A stretch of 64,000 nt of DNA from Candidatus Cloacimonadota bacterium (GCA_020532085.1 JAJBAV010000005.1:29930-93929); one strand, 5' to 3'. Shown: positions 35,199 to 44,502, counted from the first letter of the stretch. The notes: a model not told the origin generated them from the sequence alone. Numbers and translations: made by a program.

Positions 35199-36575
35199 AT
35201 GAAACGTCACTTTATCCTAATGCTGCTGCTGGCTGCAGTCGGCTTGCCGGGCATCACCCTCGAGGAAAGCCTGGAGCTGGCCAGGCAGCGCAACAGCACG
35301 CTGCTGATGGCCCGCGAGGAGATCAGCCGGGCAGAGCAGAGTTATCTCGAGGTCAAAGGCGGCTTCTTCCCGAAACTCAGCCTGGCCGGCGCTTACAGCC
35401 TGGAAAGGACCTATTTGCCCCAATCCGCCCTGTCCGACCCCATCGACCTCACCCAGCTGCTCAATCCGCTCACCGCCAGCGATAACGACTACATGCTGGC
35501 CGGTTCGGTCTCCGGCATCGCCAACGCTCTGTTGCCCAGCTCGCCGATGAATGAAGGTTCGCTGGCGGCATCGCTGCAGCTGGAGCAGGTGCTCTTTGCC
35601 GGAGGCAGGCTGCGCAACGGCCTGAAGGCCACCCAGCGCTACCGGGACATCAGCCGCCTGAACCTGCAAGTGAAGGAGCAGGAGGAGATGCTGCGGACCA
35701 TTCAGATGTTCTATGGCTACCTGCTCACAACCCGGCTGGTGGAGGTGCAGGAGGAAGCCCTGGCCACGGTGCGGCGCCATGTGGCGCAGGTGGAGCTGTT
35801 TCACCGGGAAGGGCTGGTGGCGGAATTTGACGTTCTGCGGGCCAGGCTGGAAGAGGCCAGGCTCGAACCGCAGCTGTTGCAGGCACAAAACAACCGCGAC
35901 CTGGCCCTGGCCGCCTTTCGCGAGCAGATCGGCGACGAGCGTGAAACCGCCGTCCCCGAAGACGTGTTTTCCCTGCCGGAACCTCTGGATCTAACTTTGG
36001 AGCAAGCCTTGGCCCAAGGCCTGCAGAACCGGGCTGAGCTGGCCATGGCAGGATTGGCCTCCGAGCTGAAGGAACTGCAGTGGAAAGCGGAGCGCGGCAA
36101 CTATCTGCCCACGCTGGGACTGCAGGCCAGCGCGTCACTTTTCACCGCCGCGGATGGTTTTGCCATCGAAGCAGATGATTTCGGCACCAGTTACAGCGTG
36201 GGTATCGGCATTTCGATCCCGATTTTCGACGGCCTGGCCAACCGCGCCAGGGTGCGGGCCGCGCGCCATGATTATCTGCTGTCGCGCCTCCAGCAGCAGG
36301 ATTCCACCGCCCTGATCCGGCTCGAGATCACTCAAAACTACCATAATCTGCGCCACGCGGAGGAAAACTACCGCGTCCAGATGCAAAACATGCGATTGGC
36401 GGAGCGGGGGCTGGAACTCGCGCGGGTCCGCTACGAAAACCAGGTGGGGATCCAGCTGGAGGTTTTCGACGCCCAGACCACCCTGTCGGCCATCAAATTG
36501 CAATATTACCAGGCGATCCATGAAGTGATATCCGCCACGCGGATGCTTCAAAAATCACTGGGGACCATTTTGTGA
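35199..36575 (+). CDS. Outer-membrane efflux protein, TolC family
   Basis: A 458-residue exported protein with a signal peptide (about 1-19) followed by the two duplicated OEP repeats: ITLEESLELARQRNSTLLMAREEI and LTLEQALAQGLQNRAELAMAGL. Long amphipathic helices include LARVRYENQVGIQLEVFDAQTTL near the end, the signature of the TolC alpha-barrel. It supplies the outer-membrane channel for the adaptor and pump encoded next. Confidence 0.94.
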   Translation: MKRHFILMLLLAAVGLPGITLEESLELARQRNSTLLMAREEISRAEQSYLEVKGGFFPKLSLAGAYSLERTYLPQSALSDPIDLTQLLNPLTASDNDYMLAGSVSGIANALLPSSPMNEGSLAASLQLEQVLFAGGRLRNGLKATQRYRDISRLNLQVKEQEEMLRTIQMFYGYLLTTRLVEVQEEALATVRRHVAQVELFHREGLVAEFDVLRARLEEARLEPQLLQAQNNRDLALAAFREQIGDERETAVPEDVFSLPEPLDLTLEQALAQGLQNRAELAMAGLASELKELQWKAERGNYLPTLGLQASASLFTAADGFAIEADDFGTSYSVGIGISIPIFDGLANRARVRAARHDYLLSRLQQQDSTALIRLEITQNYHNLRHAEENYRVQMQNMRLAERGLELARVRYENQVGIQLEVFDAQTTLSAIKLQYYQAIHEVISATRMLQKSLGTIL

Positions 36576-36586
36576 ACGGAGACACC

Positions 36587-37612
36587 ATGAAACAGACAAT
36601 GATCATCGTGGCCGGCCTTCTCATCCTGCTGCTCGCTGCCTGCGGCGGCAAAGACGAGGCGGGCAAAAGCATGGAACAGCTGCAGAAGGAACAGGGGATT
36701 CCCGTGCGCGTGAAAACCGTGGCCGCGGAAACATTCAGCAAAGATCTCAGCTACAACGCCAGCCTGGGCGGCAGCTCCGAATCCTTCGGCCTGTCGATGC
36801 TGGCCGAGGTGGTGGCCGGAGTCCAGGCCCGGGTGGGAGACAGGGTTTCCGCCGGCCAGGTGATCGTTACCTTTCCCAAAACCACGCCCAGCGCTCAGTT
36901 CGAGCAGGCCACCACCGGTTTCAACGCCGCCCGGCAGGCTTATGAGCGGGTGAGAAACCTGCACGCGGAGGGAGCCGTTTCCCGGCAGGACCTCGACAAC
37001 GCGGAAACGCAGTTCAAGCTCGCCCAGGCCAATCTGGAATCCAGCCGCCAGTTGATCACCGTGCGCGCCCCCATCAGCGGAGTGCTCACCAGCGTGGCTG
37101 TGAATCCCGGCGAGATGAGCCATCCGGGGCAGATCCTCTTCACCGTTTCCGGCACTGGCGGCTACAAAGCCAAACTCACGGTTCCGGACAAGGTGGCGAG
37201 GGAGCTTAAAACCGGCACGCCCGCCACCGCCACCATCGGGGATGAAGAGATCACCGGCCGGGTCAGCAAGATCTCCCTCGCCCTGGACCCCTACACCCAG
37301 GCGGTACCAGTGGAGGTGAGTTTCCCCGCCACGGGACAGCGCATCAGCTACGGCGCCACAGCCGAGATCAAGCTGCAAACCCAGTCTCAGAGCGATGTGA
37401 TCGTGGTGAACCGGGAGCACATCATCACGGAAAACGGCAAAAATTTCGTGTGGTTGAATGCCAACGGCAAAGCGGTGAAACGCGCCATCGAAACAGGCAT
37501 GGACAACCAGCTCCAGTTCGAAGTGGTGTCCGGCCTCGCCCCCGGAGACCAGCTGATCACGGAAGGGATCAGCCTGCTGTCTGACAACGCGCTCATCCGC
37601 GTGGTGGAGTGA
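36587..37612 (+). CDS. RND efflux periplasmic adaptor (membrane fusion lipoprotein)
   Basis: A 341-residue protein with a lipoprotein signal ending LLAACGGK (lipid-modified Cys at about residue 18). Barrel-sandwich halves flank a helical hairpin (RQAYERVRNLHAEGAVSRQDLDNAETQFKLAQANLE), and ITVRAPISGVL is the lipoyl-like motif of the family. ATG 36587 has GGAGAC upstream; a GTG at 36572 overlapping the tolC stop is less likely. Confidence 0.93.
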   Translation: MKQTMIIVAGLLILLLAACGGKDEAGKSMEQLQKEQGIPVRVKTVAAETFSKDLSYNASLGGSSESFGLSMLAEVVAGVQARVGDRVSAGQVIVTFPKTTPSAQFEQATTGFNAARQAYERVRNLHAEGAVSRQDLDNAETQFKLAQANLESSRQLITVRAPISGVLTSVAVNPGEMSHPGQILFTVSGTGGYKAKLTVPDKVARELKTGTPATATIGDEEITGRVSKISLALDPYTQAVPVEVSFPATGQRISYGATAEIKLQTQSQSDVIVVNREHIITENGKNFVWLNANGKAVKRAIETGMDNQLQFEVVSGLAPGDQLITEGISLLSDNALIRVVE

Positions 37613-37622
37613 GGGAGGCGGC

Positions 37623-40600
37623 ATGTTCCTCTCCGACCTTTCCGTGAAACGCCCCGTGCTGATCAGCATGGCCGTGCTGGTGTTCGTGGTGTTCGGCGCC
37701 CTGGCCTGGTTCGCCCTGCCGCTGAACCTGATGCCGGAAGTCAACCTTCCCTTCATCGTGATCCAAACTGTCTATCCCGGAGCGGGGCCCACGGAGGTGG
37801 AAACCCAGGTCACCAAAAAGATAGAGGACGCCATCGCCACCGTGAGCCTGGTGGATTACACCCAGTCCTATTCCCTGGAAAACGCCAGCATCATCATGGT
37901 GGCCTTCAAGATGAAGAAGAACGTGGACATCGCCAACCAGGAGATCAAGGACAAGGTGGACGCCATCCTGCGCGAACTGCCGGACGCCATTGAAAAGCCG
38001 GTGGTGATGAAGCTGAACATGAACGCCGTGCCTTTCATGGACATCATTTTGAGCGGCAACCTGGACTCCCGCGAGCTCTTCGAACTGGCCGACACCAAGC
38101 TGAAAGACCGCTTTGGCCAGGTGGAGGGAGTGGGCGAAGTTGCCGTCACCGGCGGCGCCAAACGCCAGATCGACGTTACCCTCAAAGACCAGGTGGTTTA
38201 TGAAAACCGGATCTCGCTGCCCCAGCTGCTGCAGATCCTGGCCGCGCAAAACCTGGACATGCCGGCCGGAAACTTCAAACGCGGCTCCCAGGAGTATTCC
38301 GTGCGCCTCAAAGGCCAGTTTTCCAGCCTCGCCAAGATCGCCGACGCGGATATCCCCACCGCCTTCGGCATGAAGAAACTGCGCGACCTGGCCCAGATCA
38401 CCGACAGCGCCGAGGAAGTGCGCAGCCGGGCCATCTACCACAATGTGGCCACCAAAAGCATCCGGGACAATGTGGTCCGCATCTCGCTCACCAACACTTC
38501 CGACGGCAATGTGGTGAACATCGCCAAAGAAGTAAGCCAGCTGGTAGCGGAGATCAGGCCCGATCTGCCCGCGGGAATCACCCTGGATATCGTGAGGGAC
38601 GATTCGGACTTCATCCGCGGCACCGTGAACGACACTTTCACAAACATCCTGCTGGGCATCCTGCTCACCGGCCTGGTGCTGCTGATTTTCCTCCACGACT
38701 GGCGCTCCACCCTCATCGTGGCCCTCTCCATGCCCGTTTCCATCATCTCCACCTTCATGTTCATGCAAATCGCCGGCTACAGCTTCAATTTGCTCACCCT
38801 GATCGGCATCTCCTGCTCCGTGGGGGTGCTGGTGTCCAACTCCGTGGTGGTGATCGAAAACATCTTCCGCCACAAGGACCTGGGCCAGACCCGCCGGGAA
38901 GCGGCCATGCGCGGAACTTCGGAGATCGCCCTGGCCGTGATGGCCAGCACCCTCACGAACATCGTGGTTTTCGTGCCCCTGGCCACCATGAGCAGCCTGG
39001 TGGGCCAGTTTTTCCGCGAATTTGCCCTCACGGTCACCTTCGCCACCATCTTTTCCCTCATCACGGCCTTCACCGTTACGCCCCTGCTCGCTTCGCGCCT
39101 GCTTTCCAGCGAAGCCAAAACCAACCGCTTCGGCCTTCGCTTCGACCGCCTGTTCGGCAAATTCGCCGCCCTCTACAAAGGCTTCCTAGGCCGCGTGCTC
39201 AGCTCCAAAAAACGCAGCCGGGCCATCATCCTGGTCACCGTGGCGGTGCTGGCCCTCAGCTTCGCGCTGATCCCCGTGATCGGCCTCGAATTCATCCCGG
39301 AAATGGATCAGGGTGAAATGTCAGTAACCGTGGAACTGCCTCAGGGCCACAACCTCGACCAGACCGCCGCCACCCTGCAAACCATCCACCAGCGCCTGGG
39401 CAAGCATCCCGAGATCGTCCACGTGATCACAAACCTCGGCTCCGCGGGCTATGTGGACACCGGCACCCATCTGGCCTCCTGCAGCATCAAGCTGGTGGAA
39501 GCCAACCGCCGCAAACTCAATTCCAAACAACTGGCGGACCGCGTCACCCGGGAACTGGCGGACGTCCCCAACGCCCGGATCAAGGTAAACGCCATCAGTT
39601 CCGGATTCGGCGAGGACACCGGCCTGGAATTCTATCTCCAGGGCCAGGAAACCGCCCGCCTGGAACAGCTCAAAAGCCAGATCAGCAATCGCATCAAAGA
39701 TACGCCTGGCCTCACCAACCTGGACACCAGCACCCGCGGCGGCAGAACCGAGCTCACCGTCACCCCCAAACGCTCTGAGATGGCGGCTGTGGGGGCCACG
39801 GTTTACGATCTCGCCCTGGCCCTGCGTGCCGCCGTGGAAGGCATGGTCTCCACCCAGTATCACGCAGGCGGCAACCAGTATGACATCAAGCTCTCGCTGG
39901 AGGACGCCGCGGTGGATTCCCCGGACAAGATCGGCAACCTGAGCGTGGTGGTGAACTATCAGCCCTATCTGCTTTCCCAGCTGGCGGACGTCTCGTTCGG
40001 AGAGGGAACCAACCGCATCACCCACCGCGACCGCAGCAAAACCGTGGTCTTCAGCGCCGGCATCGCCGCGGGCGCCACCATGGGCGATGTGATCTCCGGC
40101 GTGAAACAGCGCCTTGAAGGAGTTGAACTGCCCCGGGGCTACAAGATCGTTTGGGGCGGCAGCGCGGAAATGCTCAGCGACATGGTGGGCGACATGCTCA
40201 AAACCCTCATTCTGGCTGTGCTGCTCACTTACATGCTGTTGGCCGCCCTGCTGGAAAGCTTCGTGCAGCCGCTGTTCATCCTGGGCACGGTGCCCCTGGC
40301 CGTGATCGGCGTAATCCTGTCCCTGCTGATCACAGGCCAGACCTTCAACCTGGTCTCGCTGATGAGCATCATCATGCTGGTGGGGATCGTGGTGAACAAC
40401 GCCATCCTGCTGCTCGATTACGCGAACCTGCGCCGCAAACGGGGGATCGCGCCCCACGACGCGCTAATGGAGGCCGGCGAGGCCAAACTCAAACCCATCA
40501 TCATGAGCACCCTCGCCATCGCCATCGGCATGCTGCCCATGGCTTTGGGCATCGGACCCGCCGGCCGGGAACTCCGCATGCCGATGGGCATCGTGATGAT

Positions 40601-40688
40601 CGGAGGCCTGATCGTTTCAGCCTTTCTCACCCTGGTGATCATACCGGCGTTTTACTACCTCACCACGAAATCCAGCCGGCTCGACTGA
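37623..40688 (+). CDS. RND efflux transporter, HAE1 (AcrB-like) family
   Basis: A 1021-residue inner-membrane pump with the duplicated 12-helix RND topology: helix 1 near the start (LSVKRPVLISMAVLVFVV), a large periplasmic porter loop, helices 2-6 at about 330-520, then the second half. The motif GISCSVGVLVSNSVVVIENIF contains the loop of helix 4; VGIVVNNAILLLDYANLRR is its counterpart in the second half. It should export drugs, bile-like compounds or lipids, energised by protons, with the preceding adaptor and channel. GAGGGAGGCGGC precedes the ATG. Confidence 0.94.
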   Translation: MFLSDLSVKRPVLISMAVLVFVVFGALAWFALPLNLMPEVNLPFIVIQTVYPGAGPTEVETQVTKKIEDAIATVSLVDYTQSYSLENASIIMVAFKMKKNVDIANQEIKDKVDAILRELPDAIEKPVVMKLNMNAVPFMDIILSGNLDSRELFELADTKLKDRFGQVEGVGEVAVTGGAKRQIDVTLKDQVVYENRISLPQLLQILAAQNLDMPAGNFKRGSQEYSVRLKGQFSSLAKIADADIPTAFGMKKLRDLAQITDSAEEVRSRAIYHNVATKSIRDNVVRISLTNTSDGNVVNIAKEVSQLVAEIRPDLPAGITLDIVRDDSDFIRGTVNDTFTNILLGILLTGLVLLIFLHDWRSTLIVALSMPVSIISTFMFMQIAGYSFNLLTLIGISCSVGVLVSNSVVVIENIFRHKDLGQTRREAAMRGTSEIALAVMASTLTNIVVFVPLATMSSLVGQFFREFALTVTFATIFSLITAFTVTPLLASRLLSSEAKTNRFGLRFDRLFGKFAALYKGFLGRVLSSKKRSRAIILVTVAVLALSFALIPVIGLEFIPEMDQGEMSVTVELPQGHNLDQTAATLQTIHQRLGKHPEIVHVITNLGSAGYVDTGTHLASCSIKLVEANRRKLNSKQLADRVTRELADVPNARIKVNAISSGFGEDTGLEFYLQGQETARLEQLKSQISNRIKDTPGLTNLDTSTRGGRTELTVTPKRSEMAAVGATVYDLALALRAAVEGMVSTQYHAGGNQYDIKLSLEDAAVDSPDKIGNLSVVVNYQPYLLSQLADVSFGEGTNRITHRDRSKTVVFSAGIAAGATMGDVISGVKQRLEGVELPRGYKIVWGGSAEMLSDMVGDMLKTLILAVLLTYMLLAALLESFVQPLFILGTVPLAVIGVILSLLITGQTFNLVSLMSIIMLVGIVVNNAILLLDYANLRRKRGIAPHDALMEAGEAKLKPIIMSTLAIAIGMLPMALGIGPAGRELRMPMGIVMIGGLIVSAFLTLVIIPAFYYLTTKSSRLD

Positions 40689-41026
40689 ACTCCCGCCAGA
40701 TAACTACGCAATTATTGCTTGACAATTCCGCAGACGTAAGCAGAGTGTTCCCAACCATTCCATAGAGTGTAATTTGCGCCCTGATAAGCCGGTTAAGGGA
40801 TTTTCACATGATCTTCGCATCCGGCTGGCGCTCAGTGCGTTGCCGTCTGCAATTTCAAGCCCTGGCTCCCCGTTCCGATGTCCTTCTGGCCACCGTTCGG
40901 GCAGGCTCCGGCAAGATAATTTTGCCAACCCTTGCCAACGGCTTAGTATGTTTACATTGGTAAAACAAAAAAACCGCCCCCGCCCATCCCGGCGCGAGGG
41001 TAATACAAATGAATAAAGGATGAAAG
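40689..41026. other. Gap between RND pump and beta-barrel gene
   Basis: These 338 bp have no supported gene. TTGACA occurs at 40719-40724 without a matching -10 element at the normal distance. The last 15 bp contain the ribosome site AAAGGATG for the beta-barrel gene. Nothing else was identified. Confidence 0.5.
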
Positions 41027-41464
41027 ATGAAAAAGGCACTTATCTTACTCGTTCTCGTCATCGGCGCGGCCTCGATGTTCGCGCTGCCGCTGAACCCTGG
41101 CCAGATGCAGGTCAATGCCGGTACCGGCGTGGGTTGGGGCTTGCCTCTCTACGTTGGCGTTGATTACGGTATCACACCGGACATCACGGTCGGCGGCGAG
41201 GCCACCGTCTATTTCTGGGGCGGCACGTATTTCAGCGTGGTCGCCAACGGCAATTATCACTTTGTGAATCTGCTCAATCTGCCTTCGAACACCGACCTCT
41301 ATGCCGGCCTTTCCCTGGGTGTAAATTCCTGGTACTCCAGCTGGCTTAATCTCTATGGCCAGGTTGGCGGCAGATACTACTTCACCGACAGGCTTGGCGC
41401 GAATCTGGAATTCAACGGCGGTCGCCATTCCGGAGCCAAGATCGGCATCACCTACAAGCTGTAA
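41027..41464 (+). CDS. Small outer-membrane beta-barrel-like protein
   Basis: A 145-residue exported protein with a signal peptide (about 1-18, MKKALILLVLVIGAASMFA). The rest alternates polar and aromatic residues in short strands (VGWGLPLYVGVDYGITPDITVGGEATVYFW ... LNLYGQVGGRYYFTDRLG ... AKIGITYKL) and ends in Tyr-Lys-Leu, as in small 8-strand OmpA/OmpW-like barrels. AAAGGATG lies 5-12 bases upstream, and a strong terminator follows. Confidence 0.82.
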   Translation: MKKALILLVLVIGAASMFALPLNPGQMQVNAGTGVGWGLPLYVGVDYGITPDITVGGEATVYFWGGTYFSVVANGNYHFVNLLNLPSNTDLYAGLSLGVNSWYSSWLNLYGQVGGRYYFTDRLGANLEFNGGRHSGAKIGITYKL

Positions 41465-41499
41465 CATAACTGTCCGCCCCTCGCGGCAGGAACATATCG

Positions 41500-41528
41500 G
41501 CGCGGAAGATTTGTCTTCCGCGCTTTTT
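41500..41528 (+). terminator. Rho-independent terminator after beta-barrel gene
   Basis: Perfect 10-bp stem (GCGCGGAAGA 41500-41509 with TCTTCCGCGC 41514-41523), 4-nt loop, then five T. It is 36 bp after the stop. Confidence 0.93.
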
Positions 41529-41572
41529 CTGTTATCGTATCTGAAAAAGAAATCCCAGCAAAGGAACAAATC

Positions 41573-41803
41573 ATGATCTCCACAGAAAGAATCGAAACCA
41601 TACTGGACAAGATCCGCCCCTCCATCCAGGCCGACGGCGGTGACGTTGAACTGGTGAATGTCCGCGAGGACAATGTGATCGAAGTACGTCTGAAAGGCGC
41701 TTGCAACGGCTGTCCGATGGCCACCCTCACCCTCAAGGCCGGCATCGAACGCATCATCAAGGAAGAAATTCCCGAGGTGGTGGAAGTCATTTCCGTGAAA
41801 TAA
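41573..41803 (+). CDS. Nfu-type iron-sulfur scaffold (NifU C-terminal domain)
   Basis: A 76-residue protein that is just the Nfu domain: IQADGGDVELVNV, then GACNGCPMATLTLKAGIERII with the CxxC pair that holds a [4Fe-4S] cluster at a dimer interface. Such proteins pass clusters to client enzymes. AAAGGAAC lies upstream of the ATG. It stands alone between two terminators. Confidence 0.93.
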   Translation: MISTERIETILDKIRPSIQADGGDVELVNVREDNVIEVRLKGACNGCPMATLTLKAGIERIIKEEIPEVVEVISVK

Positions 41804-41831
41804 CCCCAGAATCACCCATCCTCAAACCATG

Positions 41832-41870
41832 AAACCGGGATCCGCTCTGAATGCGGACACCGGTTTTTTT
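41832..41870 (+). terminator. Rho-independent terminator after the Nfu gene
   Basis: A stem of AACCGG with CCGGTT plus an inner TCCGC-GCGGA stem, closing a loop of about 7 nt and followed by seven T. It begins 29 bp after the Nfu stop. Confidence 0.85.
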
Positions 41871-42009
41871 CCACCTCGTTGCGGAAATAGCCCATCCACG
41901 CCGGAGTCTAGAGACACAGAAGCATCGATTACAGCATGGCTGGGTACTCGCATTTTCATGCGGATTTACTGATTGAACGGTTTCATCATCCCCCACCCTT
42001 CCCTAAACC

Positions 42010-42237
42010 TACGTCATTCCGGACGCAGGTGCTTCAGCGCCGGAGATCCGTCGGGGTCCTCGCCGGACAACTTGTTGGCCGGTGGGGTGAATCGAATCCA
42101 GGCCTGGCGGGAATAGCCGATCCCAGACTCAGGCCAATGCGGGGTCGATCCAGACGCAGTCTGCATCGACACCCTCCCAAGGCATTACCCACACCGTCTG
42201 GATTCCGGGCCCGACTGCGTCGTCCCGGAATGACGTA
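42010..42237 (+). repeat. MITE-like repeat C, copy 1 (direct)
   Basis: 228 bp bounded by terminal inverted repeats TACGTCATTCCGG and CCGGAATGACGTA. The internal sequence is shared, in reverse orientation, with 44285-44502; the longest shared stretches include TCGGGGTCCTCGCCG and GGCATTACCCA. No transposase gene is inside. A non-autonomous element is the simplest reading. Confidence 0.85.
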
Positions 42238-42257
42238 ATGGTGGAATCTTCAGCTGA

Positions 42258-42944
42258 GACATCCCGGAAGGTCGACGTCCCGGTCGACCGCATAAATGGA
42301 GCGGCAGACGTCCCCGTCTGCCAGGGCCCAAAGGGCCTTTCAGAACCAACCCCAAGCCCCTGCGGGTCTTCACGGACGGGGACGTCCGTGGCTCCTGCGA
42401 GGCCGTCGCCTTGCGGGATTCGCTCTACAAGGCCCAGTACAAGACCTGGTTCGCCAAAAACAACGACGACCTCATGAGCTACTTCACCCGCATCTACGAC
42501 GGCTACTTCTACAAGTTCTGCGCCATCTTCACCCTGGTGGAAATCTGGGAGGAACTCGGTGAGGCCATCCAGCGTGGCTGCTGCGAACGCTTCTTCGAAG
42601 GCATCAGCGTCTCCGAGGAAACCACCGCCCAATGCCTCTACCTCTGCGATTTCTACTTCGCCAACACCATCCCCTTCCTGGAGATCGTGAGTGAACAGGA
42701 TAAGCTGTCCGGAGAACGCAAGATCGTGGAGATCCTCATCAACAAATACAGCGGTAAAGCCCGCCATTCCGACCTGATGAATATGAGCCACATGAAGAAG
42801 CGGGAGTTCAAGGAATGCGTGGAATCGCTGATAGAACGGGAAGCCATTACAGTTGATACGCATACCGGCCCTAATAACAAAGTCGCCCGAATGTATGTTC
42901 TGAATGCCGATATCCGGCACTCTTGGGGACAATCCGGGCAATAA
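42258..42944 (+). pseudogene. 5'-truncated gene remnant, C-terminal part of a primase/DUF3987-like protein (tentative)
   Basis: From TTG 42411 the frame codes 177 residues that look like real protein (RDSLYKAQYKTWFAKNNDD, YDGYFYKFCAIFTLVEIWEE, CDFYFANTIPFLEIV) and end in a winged-helix-like part (ARHSDLMNMSHMKKREFKECVESLIE). The frame continues upstream to 42258, but that part is built from short hairpins and is not protein-like. No ribosome site is visible. This suggests the gene lost its 5' half next to the MITE. The C-terminal helical plus winged-helix layout recalls DUF3987 primase-like proteins of mobile elements; I am not sure of the family. Confidence 0.6.
42270..42390. repeat. Cluster of three short perfect hairpins
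   Basis: Three perfect stems occur in a row: GGTCGAC 42270-42276 with 42283-42289; GGCAGACG 42304-42311 with CGTCTGCC 42315-42322 (approximate ends); CACGGACG 42371-42378 with CGTCCGTG 42383-42390. The loops are 3-6 nt and resemble each other (TCCC or its complement GGGA). They sit directly before the gene remnant. Confidence 0.65.
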
Positions 42945-43720
42945 CAAGCCAACCTTGAATGGGGGGAGGGGATTCCCTCCCCTCAAATAAGCAGATAAGC
43001 TTCAAATAAACAAGCCCTTGCTTATTTGCAAGCCATTGTGGCACAAGATTTTAAATCTCAAATTCGCAAAAATGATCTGTCTACTATATATATGTGGAGA
43101 TTCGTGGGGGGCAAGATGTTATGGGTGTGCTAACTATATGATAATAATATAGATATATATAATATATATTATATATTAATATATTTATATATACTATATG
43201 CTACATCCTCCTCTCTGCACTCAAGCCTTGCGTTTTATATAGTAGAGACGCCAAATCTGCGAATTTGACACCTAATTGATACTGTCCCAATCGGTTGCAA
43301 ATAAGCGGGCGTATGCTTAACTGAGTTATTTGTGCTTATTTGACCCACCTCTGTCCCTCTGTGCCTCTGTTTTTATAAATCCCATTGATCCCTGTCCATC
43401 CTGTTCATCCCTAATCTATTTATTCGTGTAATTCGTGGACACCCCCCTCTTTTGTTACCCACTATTTATAGAGGGTATCTTTAACGCGTCCGGTAAACAT
43501 CCCCTAAACAACTCGTTTACTTCCCACTGCCGCAATGGGATGTTAATGGGTTGTTCCTGAGATGTGAACAGGCCAGACCCCAGGCTGGGATTATCGTAAC
43601 CGGCGTAACGATCTTATCCTGCCGATCCCTTCCATCCTGTTCATCCCTGGTCTATTAATTCGTGTTAATTCGTGTTAATTCGTGTAATTTGTGGACAAAT
43701 AAAACCAAAGGAGGAACCAC
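42945..43720. other. A+T-rich non-coding region in the 42-44.5 kb island
   Basis: 776 bp without a supported gene. It holds a tract of almost pure alternating A/T at 43131-43200, and a repeated block: TCCATCCTGTTCATCCCT at 43395-43412 and again at 43631-43648, each followed by copies of TTAATTCGTG-like sequence and GTGGACA. A degenerate hairpin (AACATCCC with GGGATGTT) near 43495-43550 is somewhat like repeat B. Base composition differs strongly from the flanking genes. Confidence 0.7.
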
Positions 43721-44167
43721 ATGAAAGTCTATTTCAAGAACATGCTCAAAGCCTACCGCGGCGCCTGTGACGGACTGATCTACTACTACAATCCCCGGCT
43801 GAACCGGCTCCTGGTGCGAACCTACGCCAAACCCCGCAAAACCGAGAACAACCGGCTCTTTGGCAGGGTTGCCCGCAACCTGAGGGAATTGAATCCCTCC
43901 GACGCCTTCATCCGGGACATGACGGTCTACGCCGACATCCACCTGCGCAGAGCGAAAGAAGGAGAACCTGTTTACAACAACTGGTACATGGCCTATACCA
44001 GGATGATGTACAATCTCCCCAAACACGATCCCTACGTTCAACTGGAAATACTGACCCGTAACCAGATCGAAGCCAACGACCTCCCCTGCCGGTCTGTGAA
44101 AAGAGCTGTGGAAGCGGGCCTGCTTGAATCCGTGCCGGGTTACGAACTGCTCGACAAGTTGATGTGA
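43721..44167 (+). CDS. Orphan basic protein of unknown function
   Basis: A 148-residue soluble basic protein (MKVYFKNMLKAYRGACDGLIYYYNPRL...). It is rich in Arg, Lys and Tyr and has no signal peptide. AAAGGAGGA precedes the ATG by 6 bases, one of the best ribosome sites in the window, so it is probably expressed. Motifs PSDAFIRDMTVYADIHL and LPCRSVKRAVEAGLL stand out. I have a memory of similar uncharacterised proteins in FCB genomes, but no function. It is alone between A+T-rich DNA and a purine-rich tandem repeat. Confidence 0.75.
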   Translation: MKVYFKNMLKAYRGACDGLIYYYNPRLNRLLVRTYAKPRKTENNRLFGRVARNLRELNPSDAFIRDMTVYADIHLRRAKEGEPVYNNWYMAYTRMMYNLPKHDPYVQLEILTRNQIEANDLPCRSVKRAVEAGLLESVPGYELLDKLM

Positions 44168-44215
44168 TGAGGGGGATTAAAAGATGAAAAGATGAACAGA
44201 TGAAAAGGGGTGGAG

Positions 44216-44247
44216 GGGTGAAAGGGTGGAAGGGTGAAAGGGTGGAA
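44216..44247 (+). repeat. Purine-rich tandem repeat
   Basis: The 16-nt unit GGGTGAAAGGGTGGAA occurs twice in tandem without a mismatch, and the preceding 40 bp is a looser purine-rich run of GATGAAAA-like units. Confidence 0.85.
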
Positions 44248-44284
44248 CAATGCCTTGAGCGTTTTCACCTGAAGAGCCTTACAT

Positions 44285-44502
44285 TACGTCATTCTGGGCT
44301 TGCCCCGGAATCCAGCCCTCATGGGTAATGCCCTTATCAGGGGACGATCCAGACGCAGTCTGCATCGCCCCCGCTTCTGTCTGGATCTGAGATTTGCTAT
44401 TCCCGCAAGGACTGGATTCGTATCACCCCACCGGCCACCAAGTTGTTCGGCGAGGACCCCGACGTCTCTCCGCGCCGGGGGCGCTCCGTTCCGGAATGAC
44501 GT
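44285..44502 (-). repeat. MITE-like repeat C, copy 2 (inverted)
   Basis: 218 bp with TACGTCATT and AATGACGTG ends; its reverse complement matches 42010-42237 along most of its length, with small indels. The inverted pair brackets the gene remnant, the A+T-rich region and the orphan gene. Confidence 0.85.

Noticed and set aside
43395..43697. Spaced direct repeats considered as a CRISPR array
   Set aside because: Only two copies of the 18-nt unit, more than 230 bp apart, with no regular spacers and no cas gene.
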